From assembly GCF_003443735.1 (NCBI RefSeq), contig NZ_CP031969.1:7502001-7566000 (forward strand): a stretch of DNA of 64,000 bases, written 5' to 3'. Below the pieces are notes generated by a model, which was not told the DNA's origin, did no database searches, and saw only the letters and a list, made by a program, of their open reading frames with translations. Source of the DNA: Streptomyces sp. CC0208. GTDB taxonomy: Bacteria; Actinomycetota; Actinomycetes; Streptomycetales; Streptomycetaceae. A program made the position numbers and the translations under genes. This document shows positions 13,366-24,544 of this stretch, in pieces (the stretch's first letter is position 1; the number at the start of each line of letters is the position of its first letter).

Positions 13366-14145
13366 GTGAAGTTGTTTGCGAAGTTGTTCGGCAAGAGCGC
13401 CCGAGAAGGTAGCGACAACAACGCGACCGCTCGTCATCGCGCACAGCCCGACGCCGAGGGTCAGCGCCCGCTGTTCCGGGACCAGGTCGCCGGTCAGGGT
13501 GGTGACGTTTCCGGAGGTCAGGGCGTGCCGTCTGTTGACCCTGCCCAGTCCGGCGGCATAGGTTTCGGGCAGCCGTCAACCTCAAGTACGGGTGGAGGGT
13601 TTTCCCCTATGTCGGCCCTGGTGTGTACGAGGTGCGGTAACCGCAACGCGGAGAACAGCCGCTTCTGCTCCAACTGCGGCGCCCCGCTGCGGCCCGGTGC
13701 CGTGCCCGAGCGCCCCTCGGAGACGACCTCCACCATCTCCATCTCGGGTCTCGAGGCCTACGACTCCGAGGTCACCGGTCAGACCCAGATGCCGGCGCTC
13801 TCCCCGGAGGCGCAGGCGGCCGTCGACGCCCTCCCGCTGGGCTCCGCGCTCCTGGTGGTGCGCCGCGGACCGAACTCGGGCAGCCGTTTCCTGCTGGACG
13901 GCGAGCTGACCACGGCCGGCCGTCACCCGCAGAGCGACATCTTCCTCGACGACGTCACGGTCTCGCGTCGGCACGTGGAGTTCCGCCGCGGTCAGGACGG
14001 TTCGTTCACGGTGTCCGACGTGGGCAGTCTCAACGGCACCTACGTCAACCGCGAGCGGATCGACGCGGTCGCTCTGAACAACGGCGACGAGGTGCAGATC
14101 GGCAAGTACCGGCTGGTGTTCTACGCGAGCCAGCAGGGCTACTGA
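13366..14145 (+). CDS. FHA-domain signalling protein with zinc ribbon (GarA/OdhI-like)
   Basis: Protein of 259 residues. Residues 84-108 form a zinc ribbon (Cys87, 90, 101, 104). An SETTS motif at 119-122 matches the GarA/OdhI phosphorylation site. The C-terminal FHA domain (about 155-259) has GRHPQSD, VSRRHVE and LNGTYVNRERI. GarA proteins are phosphorylated by PknG/PknB-type kinases and then switch off 2-oxoglutarate and glutamate enzymes; that role is inferred here. Mycobacterial GarA lacks the long N-terminal extension and ribbon. GTG at 13366 gives MKLFAKLFGKS and has an AAGGGG upstream. The next gene is a MerR regulator, as in mycobacteria. Confidence 0.85.
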   Translation: MKLFAKLFGKSAREGSDNNATARHRAQPDAEGQRPLFRDQVAGQGGDVSGGQGVPSVDPAQSGGIGFGQPSTSSTGGGFSPMSALVCTRCGNRNAENSRFCSNCGAPLRPGAVPERPSETTSTISISGLEAYDSEVTGQTQMPALSPEAQAAVDALPLGSALLVVRRGPNSGSRFLLDGELTTAGRHPQSDIFLDDVTVSRRHVEFRRGQDGSFTVSDVGSLNGTYVNRERIDAVALNNGDEVQIGKYRLVFYASQQGY

Positions 14146-14163
14146 CCCTCCCAGGGAAGGTCC

Positions 14164-14901
14164 ATGCTTCAAACACCGAGCGGCGGTGCCGGACACGGCA
14201 CCGCCGCCACGGACAGTGGGCTGATGAGCATCGGCACAGTGCTGAACGTGCTGCGCGACGAGTTCCCCGAAGTCACGATCTCCAAGATCCGTTTCCTGGA
14301 GTCCGAGGGCCTCATCGAACCGCAGCGGACCCCCTCCGGGTACCGGAAGTTCAGCAACCGGGACGTCGAGCGCCTCGGCCACGTCCTGAGAATGCAGCGG
14401 GACCACTATCTGCCGCTCAAGGTGATCCGGGAGCACCTGGACGCCATGGAGCGCGGCGAGGCCGTCGCGCTGCCCACGGTGGGCCGCCAGCGGGACGGAG
14501 AAACGGTCCTGGAGGTCTCCGAGGGCCCCACCGTGGCACGGATCGGCCGGGCCGAGCTGCTCGCCGCCGCCGAGATCGACGAGCCGCAGCTGGCGGAGTG
14601 GGAGGCGTACGGCCTCATCACGCCGCTGCCGGACGGGGCCTACGACGCCGAGGCGGTGACGGTGGCTGCACTTGTCGTGGAGCTCGGGCGGTTCGGGATC
14701 GAGCCGCGGCATCTGCGGGCGATGAAGGCGGCCGCCGACCGTGAGGCCGGGCTCGTGGACCAGGTGGTGGCCCCGCTGAAGCGCCACCGCAACCCGCAGA
14801 CCCGCGCACACGCCGAAGCCCGCGCCAAGGAGCTGGCTGGGCTGACCGTGAAGCTGCACGCGGCACTTGTGCAGACCGCGCTCGGCGTGCGCCTGCCCTG
14901 A
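14164..14901 (+). CDS. MerR-family transcriptional regulator (FtsR/Rv1828-like)
   Basis: Protein of 245 residues with an N-terminal winged-helix MerR domain starting at about residue 20 (MSIGTVLNVLRDEFPE, KIRFLESEGLIEPQRT, GYRKFSNRDVERL) and a C-terminal effector or dimer region. It has no metal-binding cysteines. The ATG at 14164 lies 18 bp after the FHA gene and behind GGGAAGG. Homologues in the same neighbourhood are Rv1828 in Mycobacterium and FtsR in Corynebacterium, the latter affecting ftsZ expression. A division-linked role here is inference from synteny. Confidence 0.88.
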   Translation: MLQTPSGGAGHGTAATDSGLMSIGTVLNVLRDEFPEVTISKIRFLESEGLIEPQRTPSGYRKFSNRDVERLGHVLRMQRDHYLPLKVIREHLDAMERGEAVALPTVGRQRDGETVLEVSEGPTVARIGRAELLAAAEIDEPQLAEWEAYGLITPLPDGAYDAEAVTVAALVVELGRFGIEPRHLRAMKAAADREAGLVDQVVAPLKRHRNPQTRAHAEARAKELAGLTVKLHAALVQTALGVRLP

Positions 14902-14977
14902 GGGCGTCGGGGGCCGGATCGTCCCCCGTTTCCTGCCCGACTACCCAAACGTCCCGGGCACGGCCTAGGGTTGCTGT

Positions 14978-15451
14978 GTGAACGAGCTCGATGTCGTAGG
15001 TGTCCGGGTCGAAATGCCCTCCAACCAACCGATCGTGCTCCTGCGTGAAGTGGGAGGCGACCGCTACCTCCCCATCTGGATCGGGCCGGGAGAGGCGACG
15101 GCGATCGCCTTCGCGCAGCAGGGCATGGCCCCCGCACGACCGCTGACGCACGACCTGTTCAAGGACGTGCTGGAGGCGGTCGGCCAGGAGCTCACCGAGG
15201 TGCGCATCACGGATCTGCGTGAGGGCGTCTTCTACGCGGAGCTGGTCTTCGCCAGTGGGGTCGAGGTGAGCGCGCGGCCGTCCGACGCCATAGCGCTGGC
15301 CCTGCGCACCGGGACGCCGATCTACGGCAGCGACGGAGTGCTCGACGACGCCGGTATCGCGATCCCGGACGAGCAGGAGGACGAAGTGGAGAAGTTCCGC
15401 GAGTTCCTCGACCAGATCTCCCCCGAGGACTTCGGCACCAGCAGTCAGTGA
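14978..15451 (+). CDS. bifunctional nuclease family protein (DUF151)
   Basis: Cytoplasmic protein of 157 residues with the DUF151 core: LPIWIGPGEATAIAFA, PRPLTHDLF-type PARPLTHDLFKDVL, VFYAELVF and SARPSDAIALALR. The acidic C-terminus (EDEVEKFREFLDQISPEDF) is typical. Some family members show RNase/DNase activity; the biological role in actinobacteria is unsettled. The GTG at 14978 is the only start that gives the usual N-terminus. It sits between two MerR genes, the same order as Rv1828-Rv1829-Rv1830. Confidence 0.88.
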   Translation: MNELDVVGVRVEMPSNQPIVLLREVGGDRYLPIWIGPGEATAIAFAQQGMAPARPLTHDLFKDVLEAVGQELTEVRITDLREGVFYAELVFASGVEVSARPSDAIALALRTGTPIYGSDGVLDDAGIAIPDEQEDEVEKFREFLDQISPEDFGTSSQ

Positions 15452-15655
15452 GGCGGCCGGGGCCGATCCGGCGGATCAGCGGTCCGTGACGGGTCGGCCG
15501 TGTCCGGTCGTCACCAAAATGCTGGCATTTGCCACCGGCGCCGGAGAGCGTCCTGCGGCCCGTTCGGAGCGCATTCGGCTAGCCTTTCCCCGCAGTGGGG
15601 TACGGCAAACCACTCCTAGGGTGATTATCACTCGGCGTGCCGAGTGTGGCGATCG

Positions 15656-15684
15656 TTGACGCACCCCTGGTGACTGCCTACCGT
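15656..15684 (+). promoter_or_regulatory. vegetative-type promoter of second merR gene
   Basis: TTGACG (15656-15661) and TACCGT (15679-15684) are spaced 17 bp, close to the HrdB consensus. The predicted start is near 15691, 24 bp before the GTG. A palindrome (CACTCGGC/GCCGAGTG, 15629-15646) sits just upstream and may be an operator or a terminator for the preceding gene. Confidence 0.7.
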
Positions 15685-15714
15685 CGAGAAGGCAGGTCAA
15701 GGACGGAGGTCGGC

Positions 15715-16413
15715 GTGAGAAGCAGCGGCGACGGTACGGCTGGGGGTGCCCCCGGACGGAGTCTCGGGGCGAGCGGTCCGTACCCTCCCCCAAGCTCTCA
15801 ACTGCCTTCGAGGTGGGGGGACCCCCATCCCGGCAGCGCTTTTCAGGGCAGCGCGGCCGATCACGCTCCGCAGCGACCGACGGCCGTGCCGAGCAGCGGA
15901 GGGGCGAGGTCCATGGCGTCCGAGCAGATCGGCTATCGCGGTCCTACGGCCTGCGCGGCGGCCGGTATCACCTACCGGCAACTCGACTACTGGGCGCGCA
16001 CCGGGCTCGTGGAGCCGAGCGTGCGGCCCGCCCACGGGTCGGGGACGCAGCGGCTCTACAGCTTCCGGGACGTCGTCGTTCTCAAGATCGTCAAGCGGTT
16101 CCTCGACACCGGCGTGTCCCTGCAGAACATCCGCACCACCGTCCAGCACCTGCGGGAGCGAGGGTTCCAGGACCTGGAGCGCATGACCCTCATGAGCGAC
16201 GGGGCCACGGTGTACGAGTGCACCTCGCCCGACGAGGTCCACGCGCTGCTCCAGGGCGGCCAGGGCGTCTTCGGGATCGCCGTGGGTGTCGTGTGGCGGG
16301 ATGTCGAGAGCGCCCTGTCGCAGCTGCACGGGGAGCGCATCGACACGGGGGAGACGCTCATCGGGCACAACCCCGCGGACGAGCTGGCCAGGCGCCGCAA
16401 CCGGGCGGTCTGA
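15715..16413 (+). CDS. MerR-family transcriptional regulator (Rv1830-like)
   Basis: Protein of 232 residues. The MerR DNA-binding domain begins near residue 70 (GYRGPTACAAAGITYRQLDY, LVEPSVRPAHGSG, RLYSFRDVVVLKI). The C-terminal part has no metal-binding cysteines. GTG at 15715 is preferred because GGAGGT is 5 bp upstream and a promoter lies right before it; the internal ATG at 15913 would give the conserved domain alone. The 65-residue N-terminal extension is low-complexity (Gly, Pro, Ser) and is largely encoded by a Streptomyces-type palindromic repeat. It follows the DUF151 gene. Confidence 0.83.
   Translation: MRSSGDGTAGGAPGRSLGASGPYPPPSSQLPSRWGDPHPGSAFQGSAADHAPQRPTAVPSSGGARSMASEQIGYRGPTACAAAGITYRQLDYWARTGLVEPSVRPAHGSGTQRLYSFRDVVVLKIVKRFLDTGVSLQNIRTTVQHLRERGFQDLERMTLMSDGATVYECTSPDEVHALLQGGQGVFGIAVGVVWRDVESALSQLHGERIDTGETLIGHNPADELARRRNRAV
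15741..15830 (+). repeat. Streptomyces-type short palindromic repeat inside a coding region
   Basis: Two G/C-run palindromes bracket the unit: TGGGGGTGCCCCCGG (15741-15755) and GGTGGGGGGACCCCCATCC (15812-15830), with CTCCCCCAAGCTCTC between them. Sequences of this kind are scattered in Streptomyces intergenic regions. Here it is read in frame as part of the MerR N-terminal extension. Confidence 0.55.
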
Positions 16414-16417
16414 GGCC

Positions 16418-16441
16418 TGCCCCGCCGTCCGCGGCGGGGCA
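16418..16441 (+). terminator. hairpin terminator after second merR gene
   Basis: A 10-bp GC stem (TGCCCCGCCG with CGGCGGGGCA) and a 4-nt loop, 5 bp after the stop codon, followed by TTGT. It separates merR from dinB. Confidence 0.7.
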
Positions 16442-16471
16442 TTGTCAGTGGCGTAGGGCAGCATCGGACAT

Positions 16472-17830
16472 GTGAGAAAAGCGCCCACGATCCTGCATCT
16501 CGACATGGATGCCTTCTACGCCTCGGCGGAGCAGGCGTCCAAGCCGAGTCTGCGCGGGAAGGCCGTAGTCGTGGGCGGGCTGGGGCCGCGGGGAGTGGTG
16601 GCCACCGCGTCCTACGAGGCCCGGGTGTTCGGGGTGCACTCGGCGATGCCCATGGCTCAGGCGAGACGGCTCGCGCCGAACGCCGCGTATCTCGTGCCGC
16701 GCTTCGGGTTCTACAAGGCGATCAGCGAGCAGGTGATGGGCCTGCTGCGAGAGCTGTCGCCGCTCGTGGAGCCGCTGAGCCTGGACGAGGCGTTCGTGGA
16801 TCTGGAGGCCGAGGGGGCGGCCTGGGACGAGGCGTCGGCGCGGCTGGTCGGGGCGAAGCTGCGGGCTGACATACGGGCCTTCACGGGGCTCACGGGGTCG
16901 GTGGGGCTGGCCGCGTCCAAGATGCTCGCGAAGATCGCCTCCGAACAGGCCAAGCCGGACGGGCTGGTGGTGATCGAGCCGGGCACCGAGCGGGCGCTGC
17001 TCGGGCCGCTGTCGGTGCGGACCCTGCCGGGGGTGGGGCCGGCGACGGGGGACCATCTGCGGCGGGCCGGGATCCATACCGTCGACGAGATCGTCGAGGC
17101 GGGGGAGGACGAGCTCGTACGGCTGCTCGGGAAGGCGCACGGGCACGGGCTGTACGCGATGGCGCTGGCGCGGGACGAGCGGGCCGTGGTGGCGGAGCGG
17201 GAGACCAAGTCGGTGTCGGTGGAGGACACGTACGACGTGGACATCCATGACCGGGTCCGGGTGGGGCTCGAGGTGCAGCGGTTGGCGGACCGGTGTGTGC
17301 GCAGGTTGCGGGGGGCCGGGTTGTCGGGGCGGACCATTGTGTTGAAGGTGCGGCGGTACGACTTCTCGACCTTGACGCGGTCCGAGACCCTGCGGGGGCC
17401 CACGGACGATCCCGCGGTGGTGCGGGAGGCCGCCCTGCGGCTGCTGGAGGGCGTCGACTCGACGGGGGGCGTGCGGTTGCTGGGGGTGGGGGTGTCCGGG
17501 CTTGCCGACTTCACGCAGGAGGACCTGTTCGCCCAGGCCGCGGGGGAGAGGGTGGACCATGCCGTCGAGGAGGTGGCTGACGACGTCTCTGCCGAGGAGC
17601 GGGACGTGGTGGTCGAGCGGCGGTGGGTTGCCGGTCATGACGTGCGGCACGCGGAGTACGGGCACGGGTGGGTGCAGGGGAGCGGGCTGGGGCGGGTGAC
17701 CGTGCGCTTCGAGACGCCGGATTCGGAGCCGGGGCGGGTGCGGACGTTTCTTGTCGACGACCCTGCGCTGGAGTCGGCCGAGCCGTTGCCGTTGGTTGAG
17801 GTGATGGGTGCCCGGCCGCGTCATCCGTGA
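16472..17830 (+). CDS. dinB: DNA polymerase IV (Y-family, DinB)
   Basis: Error-prone translesion polymerase of 452 residues. The catalytic motifs are intact: HLDMDAFYAS (Asp11, Asp13) and LSLDEAFVDL. The helix-hairpin-helix of the thumb (TLPGVGPATGDHLRRAGI) and the little-finger domain follow. It is longer than the 351 residues of E. coli Pol IV, with an extra C-terminal segment of about 90 residues ending in RPRHP. The GTG start at 16472 gives the family N-terminus. The 3' half is strongly G-rich on the coding strand, a bias that continues into the non-coding DNA behind it. Confidence 0.93.
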   Translation: MRKAPTILHLDMDAFYASAEQASKPSLRGKAVVVGGLGPRGVVATASYEARVFGVHSAMPMAQARRLAPNAAYLVPRFGFYKAISEQVMGLLRELSPLVEPLSLDEAFVDLEAEGAAWDEASARLVGAKLRADIRAFTGLTGSVGLAASKMLAKIASEQAKPDGLVVIEPGTERALLGPLSVRTLPGVGPATGDHLRRAGIHTVDEIVEAGEDELVRLLGKAHGHGLYAMALARDERAVVAERETKSVSVEDTYDVDIHDRVRVGLEVQRLADRCVRRLRGAGLSGRTIVLKVRRYDFSTLTRSETLRGPTDDPAVVREAALRLLEGVDSTGGVRLLGVGVSGLADFTQEDLFAQAAGERVDHAVEEVADDVSAEERDVVVERRWVAGHDVRHAEYGHGWVQGSGLGRVTVRFETPDSEPGRVRTFLVDDPALESAEPLPLVEVMGARPRHP

Positions 17831-18842
17831 CGGGTTCTTCGGCGGGTGCGGGGGCTCCGCCGGGCTGGGGTGGGTCAGCGGGGCGTGTAGGGCGCTCGTC
17901 GGGGGCTGCGGGTGGGGTCGGGGAGGTTATGTGGGCGTCCGGCCTTGCGGTGGGCCTGTAGGGCGCAGGGAGGGGGCGGCGTCGAGGAGTGCGAGTGCCT
18001 TGGCGGTCATGAAGCGGGGCCGCGGGCGGTGCTGTCGGCTTGCTTCGGCTCGGCTGCCGAGGTCCGGGCGGGGGCTTGGAGGTGGTGGGCGCCTGATGCG
18101 CCGGGGTGGCCAGGCGGGTCTGTGGGCCGGCCGGCGGGGCCGGGGTGGGAGTCGGTTGGGCGCGGACAGTGAGCTGGGTGCGGCCTGGTGCCGGTCGGGT
18201 TGGGCTTCGGTCGGGTAGGGGCCGGTGCTGCTGGATTGTGGCGGTTCGGGGGTGGTCGGCTGGCGCCGGGGCTTACGGCTTGTGTCGCGGGGACTGGTCG
18301 GGTTGGGCTTCGGTCGGTGGGGGCCGGTGCTGGTCTGTCGTGAGGGCTCGTGGTGGGGCTTACGGCTGGTGTCGGTCGGGCGGGGCTTCGGTCGGGGAGG
18401 GCCTCGGTCACGTACGCGGTCGGCACCGCTCGGCGGCTCGCAGGGGGCTTAAGGCGTGTCTGGCGGGGGCTGGTGTCGGTCGGGTTGGGCTTCGGTCGGG
18501 TGGGGGGCCGGTGCTGGTCTGTCGTGACGGCTCGCAGGGGGCTTAAGGCGTGTCTGGCGGGGGCTGGTGTCGGTCGGGTTGGGCTTCGGTCGGGTGGGGG
18601 GCCGGTGCTGGTCTGTCGTGACGGCTCGCTCGGGGGCTTAAGGCGTGTCTGGCGGGGGCTGGTGGGGGTCGGGCTGGGCCTCGGTCGGTGCGCGGTCGGC
18701 GCTGCTCTGTCGTGACGGCTCGTGCCGGGGCTCGCTGCCTGTCTCGCGGGGCCGGGGTGTCCGTTAGAGGCGGTCAGGTGTGGGGCGTGTGACGGGGGGC
18801 GAAGAGCGCAGGCTTTGGTGCTGGGAGCGTCAGGGGTGGTCG
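17831..18842 (+). repeat. G-rich non-coding region with a tandem array of 87-95-bp units
   Basis: No convincing gene lies between dinB and the PRC-barrel gene. From about 18180 to 18735 there are about six head-to-tail copies of a unit beginning GCTTAAGGCGTGTCTGGCG and containing GTCGGTCGGGTTGGGCTTCG; copies start near 18271, 18358, 18447, 18541 and 18636. The two at 18447 and 18541 are almost identical over 94 bp. Unit lengths of 87, 89, 94 and 95 bp do not preserve any reading frame, which argues against translation. The plus strand is very G-rich throughout. Confidence 0.8.
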
Positions 18843-19220
18843 TCAGGCCTCCACGTCCTCCGTGCCTGCCAGTCTGCCGAAGTTCCGGTCCGGGAACGGC
18901 GGTGGTGTGGCCAGGTCGAGGCCGTAGTGGTGGTAGAGCTGGAGTTCCTGGTCGGGGGAGAGGTGGCGGCCCACGCCGAAGTCGGGGGCGTCCTTGATGA
19001 GGGTGCGGTCGAAGGGGACGTGCAGGGAGCCGTCCACCAGTTCGCTCGGCTCCAGGGGCACGAAGGCGTCCCGGGTGAAGAGGCCGGTGCGTATGGCGGC
19101 CCACTCCGGCACGCCCGTCGCGTCGTCGAGGTAGACCTCGTCGACGGTGCCGATCCTGGTGCCGTTGCGGTCGAACGCCTTGCGGCCGATCAGGTTGCGC
19201 GGATCGATGTCGGTCTGCAC
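18843..19220 (-). CDS. PRC-barrel domain protein
   Basis: Protein of 125 residues. The PRC-barrel begins immediately (MQTDIDPRNLIGRKAFD, IGTVDEVYLDDATGVPEWAA). The C-terminal part contains KDAPDFGVGRHLSPDQELQL and a histidine pair (YHHYGL). PRC-barrels are small beta folds found in RNA processing and photosynthesis proteins; the role of the Streptomyces stand-alone forms is not known. GTG at 19220 is preferred because GGAGGG lies just upstream (19226-19231). It is divergent from the gcvP riboswitch. Confidence 0.82.
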   Translation of the reverse strand: MQTDIDPRNLIGRKAFDRNGTRIGTVDEVYLDDATGVPEWAAIRTGLFTRDAFVPLEPSELVDGSLHVPFDRTLIKDAPDFGVGRHLSPDQELQLYHHYGLDLATPPPFPDRNFGRLAGTEDVEA

Positions 19221-19349
19221 GTGCCCTCCACTTGGTCGCAACTCATCCGAAGCGGTCGTAAGCACTACGAAAGAGCACATCGGGGCGTGCGGCCACTCGA
19301 AGACCCGTGCGGTGACCTCGCTGGTAGGCTTGCGAGCGGCTGCTGACCC

Positions 19350-19550
19350 CGCGCGGGAGAGTCCTCCGGACACCATCGGAGGCGCCGAAGGAGCAAATCC
19401 TCCCCGGAATCTCTCAGGCTCACGTACCGCACGGACGAGGTCACTCTGGAAAGCAGGGCGGGTGTCGACGGCTTCCGCCCTCACCGACGGTGAAAGCCGG
19501 GCGGCCTTCGGGTGGTCCGGTGAAGCTCTCAGGTTGAGATGACAGAGGGG
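19350..19550 (+). promoter_or_regulatory. tandem glycine riboswitch upstream of gcvP
   Basis: Aptamer 1 (about 19352-19450) has the hallmarks CGGGAGAGTCC, GCCGAAGGAGCAA, AATCTCTCAGGC and ACTCTGGAAAG. Aptamer 2 (about 19451-19545) follows directly with CACCGACGGTGAAAGCC and GAAGCTCTCAGGTTGAGATG. Glycine riboswitches typically turn on gcv genes. Between aptamer 2 and the ribosome-binding site is a hairpin of GGGGTACCC (19560-19568) with GGGTACCCC (19575-19583), a candidate expression platform. Confidence 0.92.
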
Positions 19551-19616
19551 GAGGCCGTCGGGGTACCCGCGCCGGGGTACCCCTCGAAGGTCGCGTCAGA
19601 CCAGGAGGCCTCCGCA

Positions 19617-22502
<2,886 letters not shown>

Positions 22503-22512
22503 CCTGACGTGA

Positions 22513-22540
22513 AGAGGGCCCCGCTTCGGCGGGGCCCTCT
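22513..22540 (+). terminator. terminator after gcvP
   Basis: A 12-bp perfect stem (AGAGGGCCCCGC with GCGGGGCCCTCT) closed by a TTCG tetraloop, 11 bp after the stop codon. It can serve both gcvP and the convergent permease gene. Confidence 0.85.
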
Positions 22541-22591
22541 GTCGTTGGGCCAGGACTGTTCGCTCGGGGGAATGTGCCGGCTGCGCCGGGA

Positions 22592-24544
22592 TCAGCCGGT
22601 GTGGACCCGGGGACGGCGGGCGCGGTCGGGCTCCGCCTCACGGAGGACCTCTCGGGTGACGGGGGCGACCTCGCCCTGACCGAAGAGGAAGAACCGCAGG
22701 AAGTTGTGGAAGGGGCTGCCCTCGGTCCATTCGAAGTACATGTGGGGGATGCAGCCGGTGAGATCGCGGACGTGCAGGAGGAGGGCGGCCAGGGCGTTCG
22801 GGATGGAGGAGGACTCCAGGGTCAGGACGCGGTAGCGGCCGTGCAGGACCTCGCCGCGGACGGTGAGGCTCGCCTCGAATTCCGAGGGATCCAGGACGGT
22901 GACCTCGACGAAGACGAAGTCCTCGCCGGGGATGTCGTTGTCGGCGCGGATCTGTTCGACCTTCTCGCGGTACTCCGCCTGGTCGCGCTGGTCGGGCTCG
23001 TTGGCGATGAACCGGATCTTGCGGCTGGCGATGTCCCGGATGAAACGTTCTGCCATGTCGTCCAGGTGCACGCTGGTCACGCGCAGCTCGAAGGCGCGGG
23101 CCAGGCGGGAGAGGAGGGAGACGAGGATGATGCCGGCGATGAAGCAGGCGCCGATCTTGACGCCGTCGGGGCGTTCGATGACGTTCGCGACGGTGACGTA
23201 GAGGAAGACCGCCGAGATGACCGCGAAGCCGATCGTCCAGCCCCGCTGGCCGGCCTTGCGGGCCGCGATGGTCACCGCGATCGCCGCTGAGCTGATGAGG
23301 ACCAGGACGCCGGTGGCGTAGGCGCCGCCCTGGGCGTCGACATCGGCGTCGAAGATCCAGGTGACCAGGAAGCCGATCAGGGTGAAGACGATGACCATGG
23401 GGCGCACGGCGCGGGCCCAGTGCGGGGCCATGCCGTAGCGGGGCAGGTAGCGGGGCATCAGGTTCAGCAGACCGGCCATCGCGGAGGCGCCGGCGAACCA
23501 CAGGATGGCGATCGTGGAGACGTCGTAGACCGTGCCGAAGGCGCCGCCGAGGTATTCGTGGGCGAGGTAGGCCAGGGCGCGGCCGTTGGCCGGGCCGCCC
23601 GACTCGAAGTCCTTCGCCGGGATCAGGAGGGTGGTGATGAAACTGGTGGCGATCAGGAAGACGCTCATGATCAGGGCAGCGGTGGTGAGCAGCTTCTTGG
23701 TGTCGCGGATCCGGCCGGTGGGACGTTCCTCGGTGTCGCCGGGGTCGCCCTTGACGTGCGGCATGACGGCGACGCCGGTCTCGAAGCCGGACAGGCCGAG
23801 TGCCAGCTTGGGAAAGACCAGCAGGGCCACGCCGACCATGGCGAAGACGTTGCCGTGCTCGGCGGTCAGCGCGCTGGACCAGTCGGCGACGACATGACCT
23901 GCGGTGAGGACGTGCCACAGGCCGACGACCACCACTACCACGTTGAGGGCCAGGTAGACGCCGACCAGGGCCACCGCGACGCCGACAGCCTCCAGGAAGC
24001 CCTTGAGGAAGACCGCGCCGAGCAGGGCGACCAGGACGAGGGTGATCAGCATCTGCTGGTTGTGCAGGGTGCCGGTGAGGTGGGGGTTCTCGACCAGGTG
24101 GGTGGAGGCGTCGGCGGCGGAGAGGGTGATGGTGATCAGGAAGTCGGTGGCGGCGAAGCCGAGCAGGGTCAGGACGAAGAGCTTGCCCTGCCAGAACGAC
24201 AGCAGGCGTTCCAGCATGGCGACGGAGCCCTCGCCGTGGGGGCTTTCCTCCGCCACGCGGCGGTAGACGGGCAGGGCGCCGGCCAGGGTGACGAGGACGA
24301 GCACGATGGTGGCGACGGGGGAGAGCAGGCCGGCCGCGAGGGCGGCGATGCCGGGCTGGTAGCCGAGGGTGGAGAAGTAGTCGACGCCGGTCAGGCACAT
24401 CACCCGGTACCAGGGCTGACCCCGGTGCGGAGGCTCGGGTTCGGCGTGCGGGCCCACGTGGCCGCCGCCCTTGCCCATGTCCGACAGACCTTCCAGCATC
24501 CAGGACCGCAGACGACTCGGGGGAGGGTGCTCGGTGGTGGCCAT
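22592..24544 (-). CDS. APC-superfamily amino acid/polyamine permease with C-terminal cytoplasmic domain
   Basis: Integral membrane protein of 650 residues. The N-terminal 60 residues are cytoplasmic; about 12 membrane segments follow between residues 60 and 475, including VDYFSTLGYQPGIAALAAG and FPKLALGLSGFETGVAVMPH, typical of the APC family. The last 170 residues are a soluble domain (VTSVHLDDMAERF, FVFVEVTVLDPSEFEASL) of unknown function. ATG at 24544 follows CTAGGAGCG. It is transcribed alone toward gcvP. The substrate cannot be named from sequence. Confidence 0.85.
   Translation of the reverse strand: MATTEHPPPSRLRSWMLEGLSDMGKGGGHVGPHAEPEPPHRGQPWYRVMCLTGVDYFSTLGYQPGIAALAAGLLSPVATIVLVLVTLAGALPVYRRVAEESPHGEGSVAMLERLLSFWQGKLFVLTLLGFAATDFLITITLSAADASTHLVENPHLTGTLHNQQMLITLVLVALLGAVFLKGFLEAVGVAVALVGVYLALNVVVVVVGLWHVLTAGHVVADWSSALTAEHGNVFAMVGVALLVFPKLALGLSGFETGVAVMPHVKGDPGDTEERPTGRIRDTKKLLTTAALIMSVFLIATSFITTLLIPAKDFESGGPANGRALAYLAHEYLGGAFGTVYDVSTIAILWFAGASAMAGLLNLMPRYLPRYGMAPHWARAVRPMVIVFTLIGFLVTWIFDADVDAQGGAYATGVLVLISSAAIAVTIAARKAGQRGWTIGFAVISAVFLYVTVANVIERPDGVKIGACFIAGIILVSLLSRLARAFELRVTSVHLDDMAERFIRDIASRKIRFIANEPDQRDQAEYREKVEQIRADNDIPGEDFVFVEVTVLDPSEFEASLTVRGEVLHGRYRVLTLESSSIPNALAALLLHVRDLTGCIPHMYFEWTEGSPFHNFLRFFLFGQGEVAPVTREVLREAEPDRARRPRVHTG

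Noticed and set aside
18007..19104. Long leftward frame, Pro/Arg/Thr-rich, across the repeat region
   Set aside because: The tandem units differ in length by non-multiples of three, so the repeat is not read as a protein repeat. The frame also overlaps the real PRC-barrel gene on the same strand in another frame. Composition is that of a GC-skew shadow.
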